Positions 17,058 through 26,044 of a stretch of 56,176 nucleotides of DNA are shown one piece after another. The DNA comes from Candidatus Latescibacterota bacterium (GTDB lineage: Bacteria > Latescibacterota > UBA2968), in the NCBI GenBank assembly GCA_022824945.1, contig JAJDYX010000038.1, forward strand, positions 1-56,176, read 5' to 3'. Numbering within the stretch: the first letter of the stretch is position 1; the number at the start of each line of letters is the position of its first letter. Both the position numbers and the translations under genes were made by a program. The notes under the pieces are model-generated. The model was not told where the DNA came from. It did no database searches and was given only the letters and a program-made list of their open reading frames with translations.

Positions 17058-18500
17058 TCAAATCGCGCCTTTGGGGACGCCTTTGCCAACATGGGGAAGC
17101 AGCCCCTGGATTGGTCGCCCGGGCACGAGTTTTCCATTCTGGACAAATCCCTCTGGGCGCCCCGTGAGTTCCTCGATCAGTTGATCGCGCCACCAGGCCA
17201 GTCGGTCGGGGCGAGCGCGGGACAGGTCGTTGATTTCGCGGGGGTCTTCGGTTAGATCAAAGAGCAATTCTCTTCCCGTCTGGGTAAACCAGGCGTACTT
17301 CTCCTTCCCATCCGTAAGCCACTGATTGGCGGATGTCGCGTGTTCTCCGTGAATAAACGGACGCCAATTATTCCCGTCACAATTCAGCACACTTTCGCCG
17401 TCGAGATCGTCCGGGGTGTCGATTCCCGCGATGTCGCAGAAGGTTGGAAAGATGTCTCGCAGTTCTACCGGCGATTCTACGAGCGATCCACGTTCCACTG
17501 CATCGGATGTTTTGGGCATTCGCAGGATGAAGGGCACGCGGGCGGATCCGTCGTAGGGCACGCCTTTTCCCACATGGTTGTGGTCGTAGAGCATTTCACC
17601 GTGATCCGCGGTGAAGAGTATGGCTGTGTTGTCCTGGACGCCGTATTCGTTGAGCGCCATGATCATGCGGTTGATCTGGAAATCGATGTGTGAAATCTGT
17701 GCGTAATACGCTCTTCGCGCATAATCCACCAGCGCCGGATCCCGGGGGATCGGGCTGTCGTGGCCTCCCTTGCGGAGTTCGTGGTCAACCCAGTTTCCCA
17801 TGGCGGGTGGGGGAATATCCTTTTGCAAATATCGATTCAAGAAAGACGCGGGCGGATCCAGCGGCGGATGAGGCCGATGGTAGGATAGCGTGAGAAAGAA
17901 GGGTTTGGATGTATCGCGTCTGCGCAAAAAGTCAATGCCCTGCGAGGTGACCCAACTCGTGGGGTGAAGCATCTCGTGGTAGGGCCAGGCCTGCGCCGCG
18001 TATCCATTGCATCCCACGCCAGAGTCATTGTGGTCGGCATAGACCTCGCCGAGTTTTTCTCTGAGCCAGGGGGTGTAATCGTCGTTCAATCCAAATTCGC
18101 GGTTTTCCCGCCGGGCGCGATGCATATAGCCGTCGTGCAGTACGACGTTGTGGAATCCCACGAGATTGCGCCAGGGATAGACGTGCATTTTGCCGACACA
18201 CTGGGTGTGATAACCCGCATCGGACAGGGTTCCGGGAAGTGTTACTGGATAGTCCCACTGCACGCCGCCGTTGGTGAGGTACCCATGGCGCTTGGGAGCG
18301 AGACCCGTGAGGATTGTGGCGCGGGCAGCAACGCATACCGGGCACGAGGCATACGCCTGGGTAAATGTGACGCCATCGCCTGCCAGATAATCCAGGTGGG
18401 GGGTTTCAACTGCGGGATGACCGGTATAGCCCAGGCAATCTCCACGCCATTGATCGGTCAGGATAAAGAGTATATTGGGAGCGTTTTCAGTTGTTGGCAT
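17058..18500 (-). CDS. Sulfatase, formylglycine-type, CVAAR motif
   Basis: A 480-residue arylsulfatase-family enzyme. The N-terminal ILFILTDQWRGD provides metal-binding acids, and CVAAR at residues 56-60 is the formylglycine site. The canonical form is C-x-P-S-R; here alanine replaces proline, a variant also seen in active sulfatases. TADHGEMLYDH further on supplies the second metal site. It removes sulfate from an organic ester, most likely a sugar. No signal peptide is visible, so it would act in the cytoplasm. It lies between two phyH genes with gaps of 5 and 15 bases. No formylglycine-generating enzyme is in the window. Confidence 0.9.
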   Translation of the reverse strand: MPTTENAPNILFILTDQWRGDCLGYTGHPAVETPHLDYLAGDGVTFTQAYASCPVCVAARATILTGLAPKRHGYLTNGGVQWDYPVTLPGTLSDAGYHTQCVGKMHVYPWRNLVGFHNVVLHDGYMHRARRENREFGLNDDYTPWLREKLGEVYADHNDSGVGCNGYAAQAWPYHEMLHPTSWVTSQGIDFLRRRDTSKPFFLTLSYHRPHPPLDPPASFLNRYLQKDIPPPAMGNWVDHELRKGGHDSPIPRDPALVDYARRAYYAQISHIDFQINRMIMALNEYGVQDNTAILFTADHGEMLYDHNHVGKGVPYDGSARVPFILRMPKTSDAVERGSLVESPVELRDIFPTFCDIAGIDTPDDLDGESVLNCDGNNWRPFIHGEHATSANQWLTDGKEKYAWFTQTGRELLFDLTEDPREINDLSRARPDRLAWWRDQLIEELTGRPEGFVQNGKLVPGRPIQGLLPHVGKGVPKGAI

Positions 18501-18505
18501 TGGGT

Positions 18506-19297
18506 TTATCCTCGTCGCTTGTTGGCTAAAATCCAGACATCGCGAAAGAAAGACTGGCGGTTTTCGGATAGGCCATTGATCACGACCGAGTTCATGCAGG
18601 GCTTGGGTTCGTGGAAGCGCACGGTTACGTGATTATACGCGATGAGAATGGCGCGTCGCGGGTTATCCGGATTGGTCCAGGTAGATCCCGTGTGCCGCAC
18701 GCCCTCTGAAAATACGACGAGGCTTCCCGGCTGACAGCCATAGGTTTCCCAAACGCCTGAGTTTGGGTCATCGGCTTCTTTGGGCCAGGTTCCGTCCTGG
18801 GCAGATGCGAGGTTGGCTTTGTGAGAGCCGGGGACGAGGTGGGTACCGCCCTGGCCTTTTTTGACCTCGTTTAACTCCCAGACAATGCGCGTCATTGCGC
18901 TGTAGATGCGACCGTTGTGGAAGCGAAAGGAAAACGAAGGGTGGAGGTTGGTTCCTCCCACGTGTGGCCGCCACTCGTTGCCGGTTTTCTCAGCAGATCG
19001 GCCAGATATGAATACGCTTTCCAATCGGATGCGTTCTCGATCGGGATCAATGACTTCCTGGAGGATGCCCATGACCCTCGGATGATCGATCAAAAATTCA
19101 GTGGGACCAGAAATTGGTGAGCGGTGGTGTTCGGGAAGACTTTCGGGCGTTTTCATATATGTTTCGACGTGGTCGCGTGCGATCGCGATTTCTTCGTCGG
19201 TGAGAACGCTGGGGATGACGAGAAAGCCTTTCAGATCGAAGATGAATTTTTCGTAATCCGACATGGATAGATGCTCACGCGCTGTTTTCTCAGACAT
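18506..19297 (-). CDS. PhyH-family protein with HxG instead of HxD
   Basis: A 263-residue PhyH-fold protein starting after GAGGAG. The expected iron pair reads His112-Val113-Gly114 in RPHVGGTN, so the acidic ligand is missing; the distal His202 (VRHTG) and an arginine near 214 are present, as is VPGSHK. Glycine or alanine at this position is the mark of Fe/2-oxoglutarate halogenases, where chloride takes the free site, but many uncharacterised PhyH relatives also lack the acid. Function is therefore open: hydroxylase with another ligand, halogenase, or inactive. It is in the operon headed by the ABC exporter, 12 bases from the preceding PhyH gene. Confidence 0.8.
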   Translation of the reverse strand: MSEKTAREHLSMSDYEKFIFDLKGFLVIPSVLTDEEIAIARDHVETYMKTPESLPEHHRSPISGPTEFLIDHPRVMGILQEVIDPDRERIRLESVFISGRSAEKTGNEWRPHVGGTNLHPSFSFRFHNGRIYSAMTRIVWELNEVKKGQGGTHLVPGSHKANLASAQDGTWPKEADDPNSGVWETYGCQPGSLVVFSEGVRHTGSTWTNPDNPRRAILIAYNHVTVRFHEPKPCMNSVVINGLSENRQSFFRDVWILANKRRG

Positions 19298-19309
19298 TGG
19301 CTTGCTCCT

Positions 19310-20128
19310 CTATTTTTCAGGCCATGGTCGAAACAGATTGCGCTGTTCTTTGGTATATCGCGCCAGAGTCTGCGATGTGATATGCTGAGGCTCATCCATG
19401 GTTGCGATATTTTGCGACATCATCCAGTAGGGTCCATAGCCCACGTGGATGGTTTTGCGGACTTGATCTGAGCGGTTGGTCAAGCCACCGTGCCGCAAGT
19501 GTTCTGTGAAAAAGATCGCATCGCCAGCTTTGACTTCCAATCCGACCATTCCCGGTTCTACATCTGGATCATTGTCATAAGGGCACGGCAGGGTGCTTTT
19601 GTGTGTGCCCGGGACGACGCAAAACGCGCCTTGTTCATTGGTGACATCGTGTATAAAGTAAATCATGCGCACCATCATGCAATCGATGCGGTCACTGCTG
19701 GTGTAGCGGTATTTTTGATTTTCCGGTCTCGTGCCGCCGTGGCTGCGCGATGTATTGTTTTTGTACCGAATGCGGATCTCTGAATTGTTGATGGTGTAGC
19801 GACCGCGAATAACGGTTTGCACGTATGGCAATGTTTTTTCGTGGTTTACCAGGAGATCAAATGTTGGATCTGCATTCCAAAAGTCTTCGATGATCAGGGT
19901 TTTCCCCTCGGCACATGATCCCTGAACGTGGTAGCCTTTTTCTTTGTTTATATGGTAATCAGCCCCCCAGGCACTGTGTTTTCGAGGCGGTAGATCGACA
20001 TTGGATAGGGCGTGTTCTTCCAATCTGTCAACGGCTTTGCGCAGGGATTGCACTTCTGCATCCGCGAGCATGTTTTTGATTGTGATATATCCCTGGCGAT
20101 CAAATTCGTATTGTTCGATTTTATTCAT
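19310..20128 (-). CDS. PhyH-family protein with HxG instead of HxD
   Basis: A 272-residue PhyH-fold protein. The ATG at 20128 is chosen; a TTG at 20146 overlaps the previous stop and would add six residues. The iron site reads His130-Gly131-Gly132 in SRSHGGTR, again lacking the acid; the distal ligand is His213 (LRHGG), and VVPGTHKS is the family loop. It differs strongly in sequence from its neighbour at 18506 but shares the altered triad, so both may belong to a non-standard PhyH branch. It directly follows the HlyD-like adaptor gene in the same operon. Confidence 0.8.
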   Translation of the reverse strand: MNKIEQYEFDRQGYITIKNMLADAEVQSLRKAVDRLEEHALSNVDLPPRKHSAWGADYHINKEKGYHVQGSCAEGKTLIIEDFWNADPTFDLLVNHEKTLPYVQTVIRGRYTINNSEIRIRYKNNTSRSHGGTRPENQKYRYTSSDRIDCMMVRMIYFIHDVTNEQGAFCVVPGTHKSTLPCPYDNDPDVEPGMVGLEVKAGDAIFFTEHLRHGGLTNRSDQVRKTIHVGYGPYWMMSQNIATMDEPQHITSQTLARYTKEQRNLFRPWPEK

Positions 20129-20142
20129 TGTAATTTGTCTCG

Positions 20143-21471
20143 TCAATTCTTCCTGAATAGCAGCATTGCGATTCGCCTTTCTCCCACCACTACTTTTACA
20201 ATGGCCTTGATATAGATGGGTTTTTTTAGCAATGCGAGTTCCCGGACTTTTGCCTTGAGCACCGGATGTGGATCGTCGATTCTGACCACGCCTTTAAAAG
20301 TACGCTTTGTCTTTTCGGCATCGACCATCTGTCCGTTCTGGACCATCTCGTTATTCTCTGGCTCATCGGCATCCATCTCGATAATCATAGTCAGATCTGT
20401 GATTTCATTTACGGATAGGGGCAGTCCGCCCGTGTCGAATTGCCGTTCCACAATGCGGTCTTGAAGCGTATTCTGGATTTCCTGTTGAACCTCGTTGGGA
20501 AAAGTGTGAATCCTGAATTCCGCGGTGTGGGTACCTTCGATGACTGTGCCGGTTAGCGCTATCCGGTTTAATGGCTCGGCTTCGATCTTTTCTCCGGGAT
20601 CGAGTGGCCCGGCATTTTGCACGTTTAATGTGCTGTGGAGATCTATTTTTTTTACCTTGCCGAGTGCGAATACCGTATCGTCTTCTATGGCGACGAGTTT
20701 GCCCGAAAAATACTCTTCTAATTGCTTGGTGACCTGACCATCCGAGATGTCGTTGAATTGTGCAAATCCCGTACTCCACCAATCCGGCGAATCGACGTCT
20801 GTTCTCAGTATTTCGCCGTCTCCATAAGTTGTAATCACTTCAATCTGAGCCAGTTGACCGACGCGTGCGAGCCTTTGTGCGGCGCCCTTTAAGCCTGCGG
20901 AAATCCTCAGATCGTCAAAATCGAGGATGCGCGCGATTTCGTCTCCTTTTTCCACGACCTTTCCGACGATTTCCTCCTCGAACAGGATGACACCAGCGTG
21001 CGTAGCAGTCAATGTCTCGCGTCTGGAAAGCTCTTGTTCCCAGACGGACGTCGCACTTCTCATTACACCCTGAAGTTCTCGTTCCGTTGAAGTTAGAGAA
21101 GATGATGTTGCAAGGCTGTCGAGTGCGCCTTCTAGTTCTTCCGCAACTTGTTTTGCACGATAGCGACTGACCTGGGATTTATCTCTGGAAATTTCAAATA
21201 GCGGCTGACCAATTGTTACGTCGGTTTTATTTTCGACGAGTGCTTCGATGACTACGACATCCTCATCATAAGATAGGACATATTCGTGCGGCTTGATCGG
21301 TTCGGCATTAGATAACACGAGGTCTTCTGTCTTTGTAAACCACAGAAAGGCGATGGCTGTGGCGACCGCAAAAACAAAGCCATACCCGAATATCTCCAGA
21401 TATTTGACGTACTTCGCAATAAGTCTGCGGGTTCTCAAGCTCTGTGTTTTTGGTTTCTCTGTCGTTTGCAT
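20143..21471 (-). CDS. HlyD-like membrane-fusion/adaptor protein
   Basis: A 442-residue protein with one N-terminal membrane segment (YGFVFAVATAIAFLWF, residues about 30-46) and a large periplasmic part. Short biotinyl-lipoyl-like halves (EALVENKTDVTIGQPLFEIS and ATHAGVILFEEEIVGKVVEKGD) flank a helical hairpin region, the layout of membrane-fusion proteins of ABC export systems. Sequence similarity is low, so the call rests on architecture and on the ABC exporter gene 30 bases upstream. It would bridge the inner-membrane exporter to the outer envelope. The stop overlaps a TTG that could start the next gene. Confidence 0.65.
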   Translation of the reverse strand: MQTTEKPKTQSLRTRRLIAKYVKYLEIFGYGFVFAVATAIAFLWFTKTEDLVLSNAEPIKPHEYVLSYDEDVVVIEALVENKTDVTIGQPLFEISRDKSQVSRYRAKQVAEELEGALDSLATSSSLTSTERELQGVMRSATSVWEQELSRRETLTATHAGVILFEEEIVGKVVEKGDEIARILDFDDLRISAGLKGAAQRLARVGQLAQIEVITTYGDGEILRTDVDSPDWWSTGFAQFNDISDGQVTKQLEEYFSGKLVAIEDDTVFALGKVKKIDLHSTLNVQNAGPLDPGEKIEAEPLNRIALTGTVIEGTHTAEFRIHTFPNEVQQEIQNTLQDRIVERQFDTGGLPLSVNEITDLTMIIEMDADEPENNEMVQNGQMVDAEKTKRTFKGVVRIDDPHPVLKAKVRELALLKKPIYIKAIVKVVVGERRIAMLLFRKN

Positions 21472-21501
21472 TTTTTTACCTGTGGTTATGAGGAGATCGC
21501 G

Positions 21502-23298
21502 TTACCCAACTTGTCTGGTATCATCCAGGCCGAGGTATCGCCGGTACATCTCTGCGTACTCGCCCCCATTGCGAATCAGTTCTGCGTGTGTTCCTTGTTC
21601 GAGGATCTGACCGTCGCCGAGAACGATGATCAGGTCGGCATTTGCCACTGTTGTGAGTCTGTGAGAGACTATGAATGTGGTGCGTCCTTCTGCCACGCGG
21701 TCCAGGCTTTGCAAAAATCGCTGTTCCGTGGCGCTGTCCAGGGATGATGTGGGTTCGTCGAGGATGAGAATTTTGGGATCGCGAACCATGGCACGGGCAA
21801 TCCCGATCCGCTGTTTCTGACCCCCTGAGATTCGCGTGCCTTCTCTAAGATCGGTGTCATATCCGTTGCTTTGGGATGAGGCAAAGGCGTCTATGTCCGC
21901 CAGTTGGGCGGCTCTGACCACTTCATCGTCAGATGCATGGGGCTGACCGAACAGGATATTTTCTTTGATTGTTCCGTTGAACAAATGCGTTTCCTGTAAA
22001 ACCAGACCAACCTGGTCCTGATAGGTGCTCGATTTCACTTCTCTGAGGTCCTGGCCATCTACTGTTACCCTGCCCGAATCCGGGTCGTATAGCCGGAGAA
22101 GCAGGTTCGCGACCGTGGTTTTACCCGATCCACTGTGTCCCACCAGGGCGATTTTTTGACCTGCCTGAACGGTGAAGCTCAGGTTGCGCAGGATCGGTGT
22201 GCCATCCTCGTAAGAAAAGGAAACATTGTCAAAGACGACATCGCCCCTGACAGGTGGCATTGCTGGTGCATTGGGACGGTCTGTAACAGCAGGGACCTGA
22301 TCCAGTGTTTCGAGAATGCGCTCGGCGGGAACCATTGCAATGCGAACTTGCTGAAAATATCGAATCAGGACTTGAATGGGATTGGACAGGCGGTTCGAAT
22401 AGGAGAAAATGGGGAAGACGGACCCATAGGAGAGGTTGCCTAAAATAACTTCTCTGAGGAAGTATAGTCTTATCAGTTGATTTTTAGCCCAGGGGAGCAA
22501 GCCGCTATTGCCCGCGATTTCCCGTTCGATGGTACGCATATAAAACAGGCGCATCGCGGCGCGATAGCCTTCGATGGTGAGATTAACATATCGCTTTACT
22601 TCGTGCCGGCGCCGACCAAATGTCTGTACGACAGCTGCCCCGGCAACGCCTTCTTGAAGCCCGGAGTCGCGCGCCTGCCATCTCTCTCTTACGCGGCGAT
22701 CGAATCTGCGCTGTATGGTCGCGATCTTCTGGGCGATCATTCCATAAGGGATCGAGTAAATCAGAATGACCAGCGAGACCCGCCAGTCCAACCAGGTGGT
22801 GAAGATGAGTATGAGTATGAACTCATAGACCGCCCGCAATGTCGCTGGCAAGATGTCCGTAATCATGCGCATTACGGCCCCCGTATCTGCGCTGGCGCGA
22901 TACATGTGCTCGCCAATACCACGACTCTCATAGAAGGTCATGGAGAGACGCTGGAGGTGGGTGAAGAAATGGGTTTTGAGGGCTAAGCTCACGCGTAGAT
23001 CTACGTAGTGATTGAGTATGGTTGACATGGTGCCGACCAATCTCTGAATCAGAACAAGCACAACATAGGCGACAAAGATGCTGTAGAACAGGTTCCAATT
23101 CTGATTTGGAAATGCATCATCGACGAGGAACTTGCTCAGCCACGGATTCACAACCCGAAACGTGCTGACGACGATCGTGCCCATTACGACGAGCAGCGCC
23201 TTATCCCAGACCGGGATCATCAGCCTGAGAAAACGCAGAAAGACTCTTATAAGCGACTGTTTTGCTCCCTTGCGGGGAGGAGGAAAATAGTTGAACAT
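21502..23298 (-). CDS. ABC exporter half-transporter (membrane plus ATPase domains)
   Basis: A 598-residue fused exporter. Six membrane helices occupy residues about 20-320; the ATPase has Walker A GHSGSGKT, signature ISGGQKQR and Walker B ILILDEPTSSLD, all intact. It shares the unusual stretch IGEHMYR.SAD with the half-transporter at 26045, so the two may form a heterodimer even though an FtsX gene on the other strand now lies between them. First gene of the operon that continues with the adaptor, two PhyH genes, a sulfatase and a third PhyH. Substrate unknown; the context suggests a product of the oxygenases. Confidence 0.9.
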   Translation of the reverse strand: MFNYFPPPRKGAKQSLIRVFLRFLRLMIPVWDKALLVVMGTIVVSTFRVVNPWLSKFLVDDAFPNQNWNLFYSIFVAYVVLVLIQRLVGTMSTILNHYVDLRVSLALKTHFFTHLQRLSMTFYESRGIGEHMYRASADTGAVMRMITDILPATLRAVYEFILILIFTTWLDWRVSLVILIYSIPYGMIAQKIATIQRRFDRRVRERWQARDSGLQEGVAGAAVVQTFGRRRHEVKRYVNLTIEGYRAAMRLFYMRTIEREIAGNSGLLPWAKNQLIRLYFLREVILGNLSYGSVFPIFSYSNRLSNPIQVLIRYFQQVRIAMVPAERILETLDQVPAVTDRPNAPAMPPVRGDVVFDNVSFSYEDGTPILRNLSFTVQAGQKIALVGHSGSGKTTVANLLLRLYDPDSGRVTVDGQDLREVKSSTYQDQVGLVLQETHLFNGTIKENILFGQPHASDDEVVRAAQLADIDAFASSQSNGYDTDLREGTRISGGQKQRIGIARAMVRDPKILILDEPTSSLDSATEQRFLQSLDRVAEGRTTFIVSHRLTTVANADLIIVLGDGQILEQGTHAELIRNGGEYAEMYRRYLGLDDTRQVG

Positions 23299-23365
23299 TG
23301 TTCGGCCTTAGTTCTGTCCAAATACAGGCGTGGAGGCTATTTCTTCGAAAGACGCCAAACCGCTT

Positions 23366-23395
23366 AAATTAGGCGAATACAGGTTTGAATGTCAA
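23366..23395 (-). promoter_or_regulatory. Sigma70-type promoter of the ABC/PhyH/sulfatase operon
   Basis: On the minus strand TTGACA (23395-23390) is followed by 18 bases and TAATTT (23371-23366), then AAGCG. An almost identical element stands before the SDR operon at 33429-33458, including TTCGCC just before the -10. Predicted transcription start is about 60 bases upstream of the ABC gene. The rest of 23299-23589 holds no gene I can support; a 90-codon plus-strand frame there lacks a ribosome site. Confidence 0.6.
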
Positions 23396-23589
23396 TTGTA
23401 TTCTCGGGTTCTTTCTCGCGAAGAGAAACTCTTGCTATACAGAGAAGATTTGAATAGAATATGTCAGTTATCCGAAACTTTTAATCATGTACTCTCATCT
23501 AAACCCTCTAAATATCAGGAAAAAGGAGAAAAAAAATCAAATTATCGTGTCTGTCACGACATACTTACTGAACTATGGGGGCTTGCTTC

Positions 23590-26040
23590 ATGTTTAACCT
23601 GATTGGAAATTACGCCAAAATTGCCATCAGAAATTTGATGCGGAACAAAGTGTATTCTGCGCTCAATATCCTCGGTCTGGGCATCGCCATGTCCTGCTGT
23701 CTTTTGATTGTGTTGTTTTTACAACGCGAGTTGCAATACGATCACATATATGAAAAGGGAGATCGCATTTACAAGGTCGTGCGAGAAATAAATATTCAGG
23801 GCGGATCGCGCACTTTTTCCTGGGGCACATCGGCATCTTTGGGGCCTGCGTTGCAGCGCGATTTTCCCGAGGTAGAATCAGCCGTCCGAATATGGCCCTG
23901 GAACGTGAAGGTCGAACGCGAGAATATTTTGTTTCCCACACGACTCAATCTCGTTGACAAACACGTATTTGACGTGTTTGAAGCTGAATTTGTTCAGGGC
24001 AGCGCACAGACGGCTTTTGAAGATCCAACGAGTATTGTGATTACCGAGAGAATGGCGAATCTCATCTACGGCGAAGAAAATCCGATGGGTAGGGTACTCA
24101 CGGTTGTCAATTCGATTTTTGGCGGAGACTATATTGTGCGGGGTGTGTTGAAAGATCGAATTGAGCCTACCACAATCCCATTTAATATGTTCATATCGCG
24201 CGACCCCAATGCCCAATGGAAGAACAAATGGCACACCTGGGACCCGGCTGCGGGTTTTCGGCCAGTACAGACTTATGTTTTGCTTCAAGAAGGTGTTTCT
24301 CCCAAAACACTGGAACAAAAATTTCCCGATCTTATAAAGCGCTATATGGGCGCGGAGATCCAAAAATACAATGCGTATCATCTCCAACCTCTGCATCGGG
24401 TCTATTTGCATTCGCGTTCAGATTACGACATCAAGAGCTTCGGCGATATCGATCAACTCTATACGATGTGCGTGATTGCCGCATTTATTCTCATCATTGC
24501 CTGCGTGAACTTTATGAACCTGGCGACAGCCCAATCAGTCCGGCGCGCAAGAGAGGTGGGCTTGCGAAAAGTGGTTGGTGCCAGTCGCGGTCAGTTGATC
24601 CAGCAATTTCTGGGAGAGTCCCTGATTGTCGCGGGACTCGCGTTGGTGCTGGCACTTATTGTCGCGCACGCGGCACTGCCCGTGTTTAATGATTTGATCC
24701 AGCAAAATCTGGTATTGGATCTCAGGGCATATCTGACTTTGATCCCGGCGCTGATCGGCGTGGTACTGGTATCCGGAATACTCGCCGGGGGTTATCCCGC
24801 CTTTGTTTTGTCTGCCTGGCAACCGATTGATACGTTGAAGAGCCAGGTCCAATCCAGATCGGGGGGATCCTGGTTCTGGAAGGGACTTGTGATATTCCAA
24901 TTTTCAATCTCGATTTTTTTGATTGTAGGTACGCTGGTCGTGCGCAACCAGATCTCTTATATGCTGGATCGGGATCTGGGGGTTGATACAGAACATCTGG
25001 TCATGTTGCCCATTTTTACTTCGAGCCGGGAGGCGCATTTCGTTCACGCCAACCGCCTGTCGTCGCGATACAGTACTGTGAAGCAGTCGTTTTTGAGGCA
25101 TCCCAATGTCATTGGGGCAACCGCATCTCAGTATCGCGCCTTCCCCAGTGGGGGTGGCTCGCGGAGCAAGCCCATTCGCCCAGAAGATTTGCCGGGGGAT
25201 GACTGGTGGATTCTGATAAATGAGGTCGATGCAGATTTTGTACAAACAATGGGTATTGAGCTGGTTGCAGGCAAAAACTTCACCCCGGGCAAGGGCGATC
25301 CCCTCAGGGGATGGACGCGCGAATTTCTGATCAATGAGTCGGCAGCCAAATTATTCGGCTGGGATAATCCCATCGGCAAACAAATTCAGAGGCTGGATGG
25401 CGGCGGCGGTGCGGGTACTGTTGTGGGCGTGTTTAAGGATTACCATTTTGATTCCTTAAAAGAAAAAATCGCGCCCCTCGCATTTATCCAGTGGGCCAGG
25501 CTATATGCGTATTTAACGCTGAAAATAAGGGGTGGGCAGTTTGTAGAAACGATGGATTTTTTGGAAGAGGAATGGTATAAATTCGTGCCCAATGAAGCGT
25601 TTAATCCCGTTTTTATGGACGATGGCTTTGCATCTGCGTACCGGAATGAACTTCGTCTGAGAAGAATTGCTGGCATTTCTTCATTACTGGCGATCGTGGT
25701 GTGCTGTTTGGGTCTGTTCGGTCTGGCAGCTATCTCTGCCCAACGGCGCACAAAGGAGATTGGGGTGCGCAAGGTGCTCGGTGCTTCTGCTGGGCAAATT
25801 GTGACGATGTTTTCAGCCGAATTTGTCAAGCTGGTCGCGTTTGCCAGCCTCATTGCCTGGCCCCTATCTTATTACATGCTCAATGACTGGTTAGCCGATT
25901 TTGCCTACCGCATTGGCCTGGGTATCTCGGTATTTGCATTGAGTAGCGTACTGGCTATTGCCATTGCCCTGATCACTGTGAGTTATCAGGCGTGGAAAGC
26001 GGCGCAAACCAATCCGATTGAGGCGCTTAAGTACGAATGA
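23590..26040 (+). CDS. FtsX/MacB-type ABC permease, two-domain, orphan
   Basis: An 816-residue integral membrane protein starting at MFNLIGNYAKIAIRNL; the upstream ATG at 23575 is less likely because the family begins at this motif and GGGGG precedes it. An N-terminal membrane helix is followed by a periplasmic MacB-like domain, then three-helix FtsX domains around residues 295-430 and 685-810, each with the motif RAREVGLRKVVGAS or RTKEIGVRKVLGAS, and the end NPIEALKYE. Such permeases usually need a MacB/LolD ATPase, and none is adjacent. It is transcribed against its neighbours, ending 4 bases from the next convergent gene. Likely role: mechanotransmission-type export or lipoprotein handling. 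Confidence 0.85.
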   Translation: MFNLIGNYAKIAIRNLMRNKVYSALNILGLGIAMSCCLLIVLFLQRELQYDHIYEKGDRIYKVVREINIQGGSRTFSWGTSASLGPALQRDFPEVESAVRIWPWNVKVERENILFPTRLNLVDKHVFDVFEAEFVQGSAQTAFEDPTSIVITERMANLIYGEENPMGRVLTVVNSIFGGDYIVRGVLKDRIEPTTIPFNMFISRDPNAQWKNKWHTWDPAAGFRPVQTYVLLQEGVSPKTLEQKFPDLIKRYMGAEIQKYNAYHLQPLHRVYLHSRSDYDIKSFGDIDQLYTMCVIAAFILIIACVNFMNLATAQSVRRAREVGLRKVVGASRGQLIQQFLGESLIVAGLALVLALIVAHAALPVFNDLIQQNLVLDLRAYLTLIPALIGVVLVSGILAGGYPAFVLSAWQPIDTLKSQVQSRSGGSWFWKGLVIFQFSISIFLIVGTLVVRNQISYMLDRDLGVDTEHLVMLPIFTSSREAHFVHANRLSSRYSTVKQSFLRHPNVIGATASQYRAFPSGGGSRSKPIRPEDLPGDDWWILINEVDADFVQTMGIELVAGKNFTPGKGDPLRGWTREFLINESAAKLFGWDNPIGKQIQRLDGGGGAGTVVGVFKDYHFDSLKEKIAPLAFIQWARLYAYLTLKIRGGQFVETMDFLEEEWYKFVPNEAFNPVFMDDGFASAYRNELRLRRIAGISSLLAIVVCCLGLFGLAAISAQRRTKEIGVRKVLGASAGQIVTMFSAEFVKLVAFASLIAWPLSYYMLNDWLADFAYRIGLGISVFALSSVLAIAIALITVSYQAWKAAQTNPIEALKYE

Positions 26041-26044
26041 GGTC

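Noticed and set aside
23330..23602. Plus-strand 90-codon frame between the ABC and FtsX genes
   Set aside because: No ribosome site before its start, it overlaps the minus-strand promoter and the beginning of the FtsX gene, and its protein has no recognisable features.
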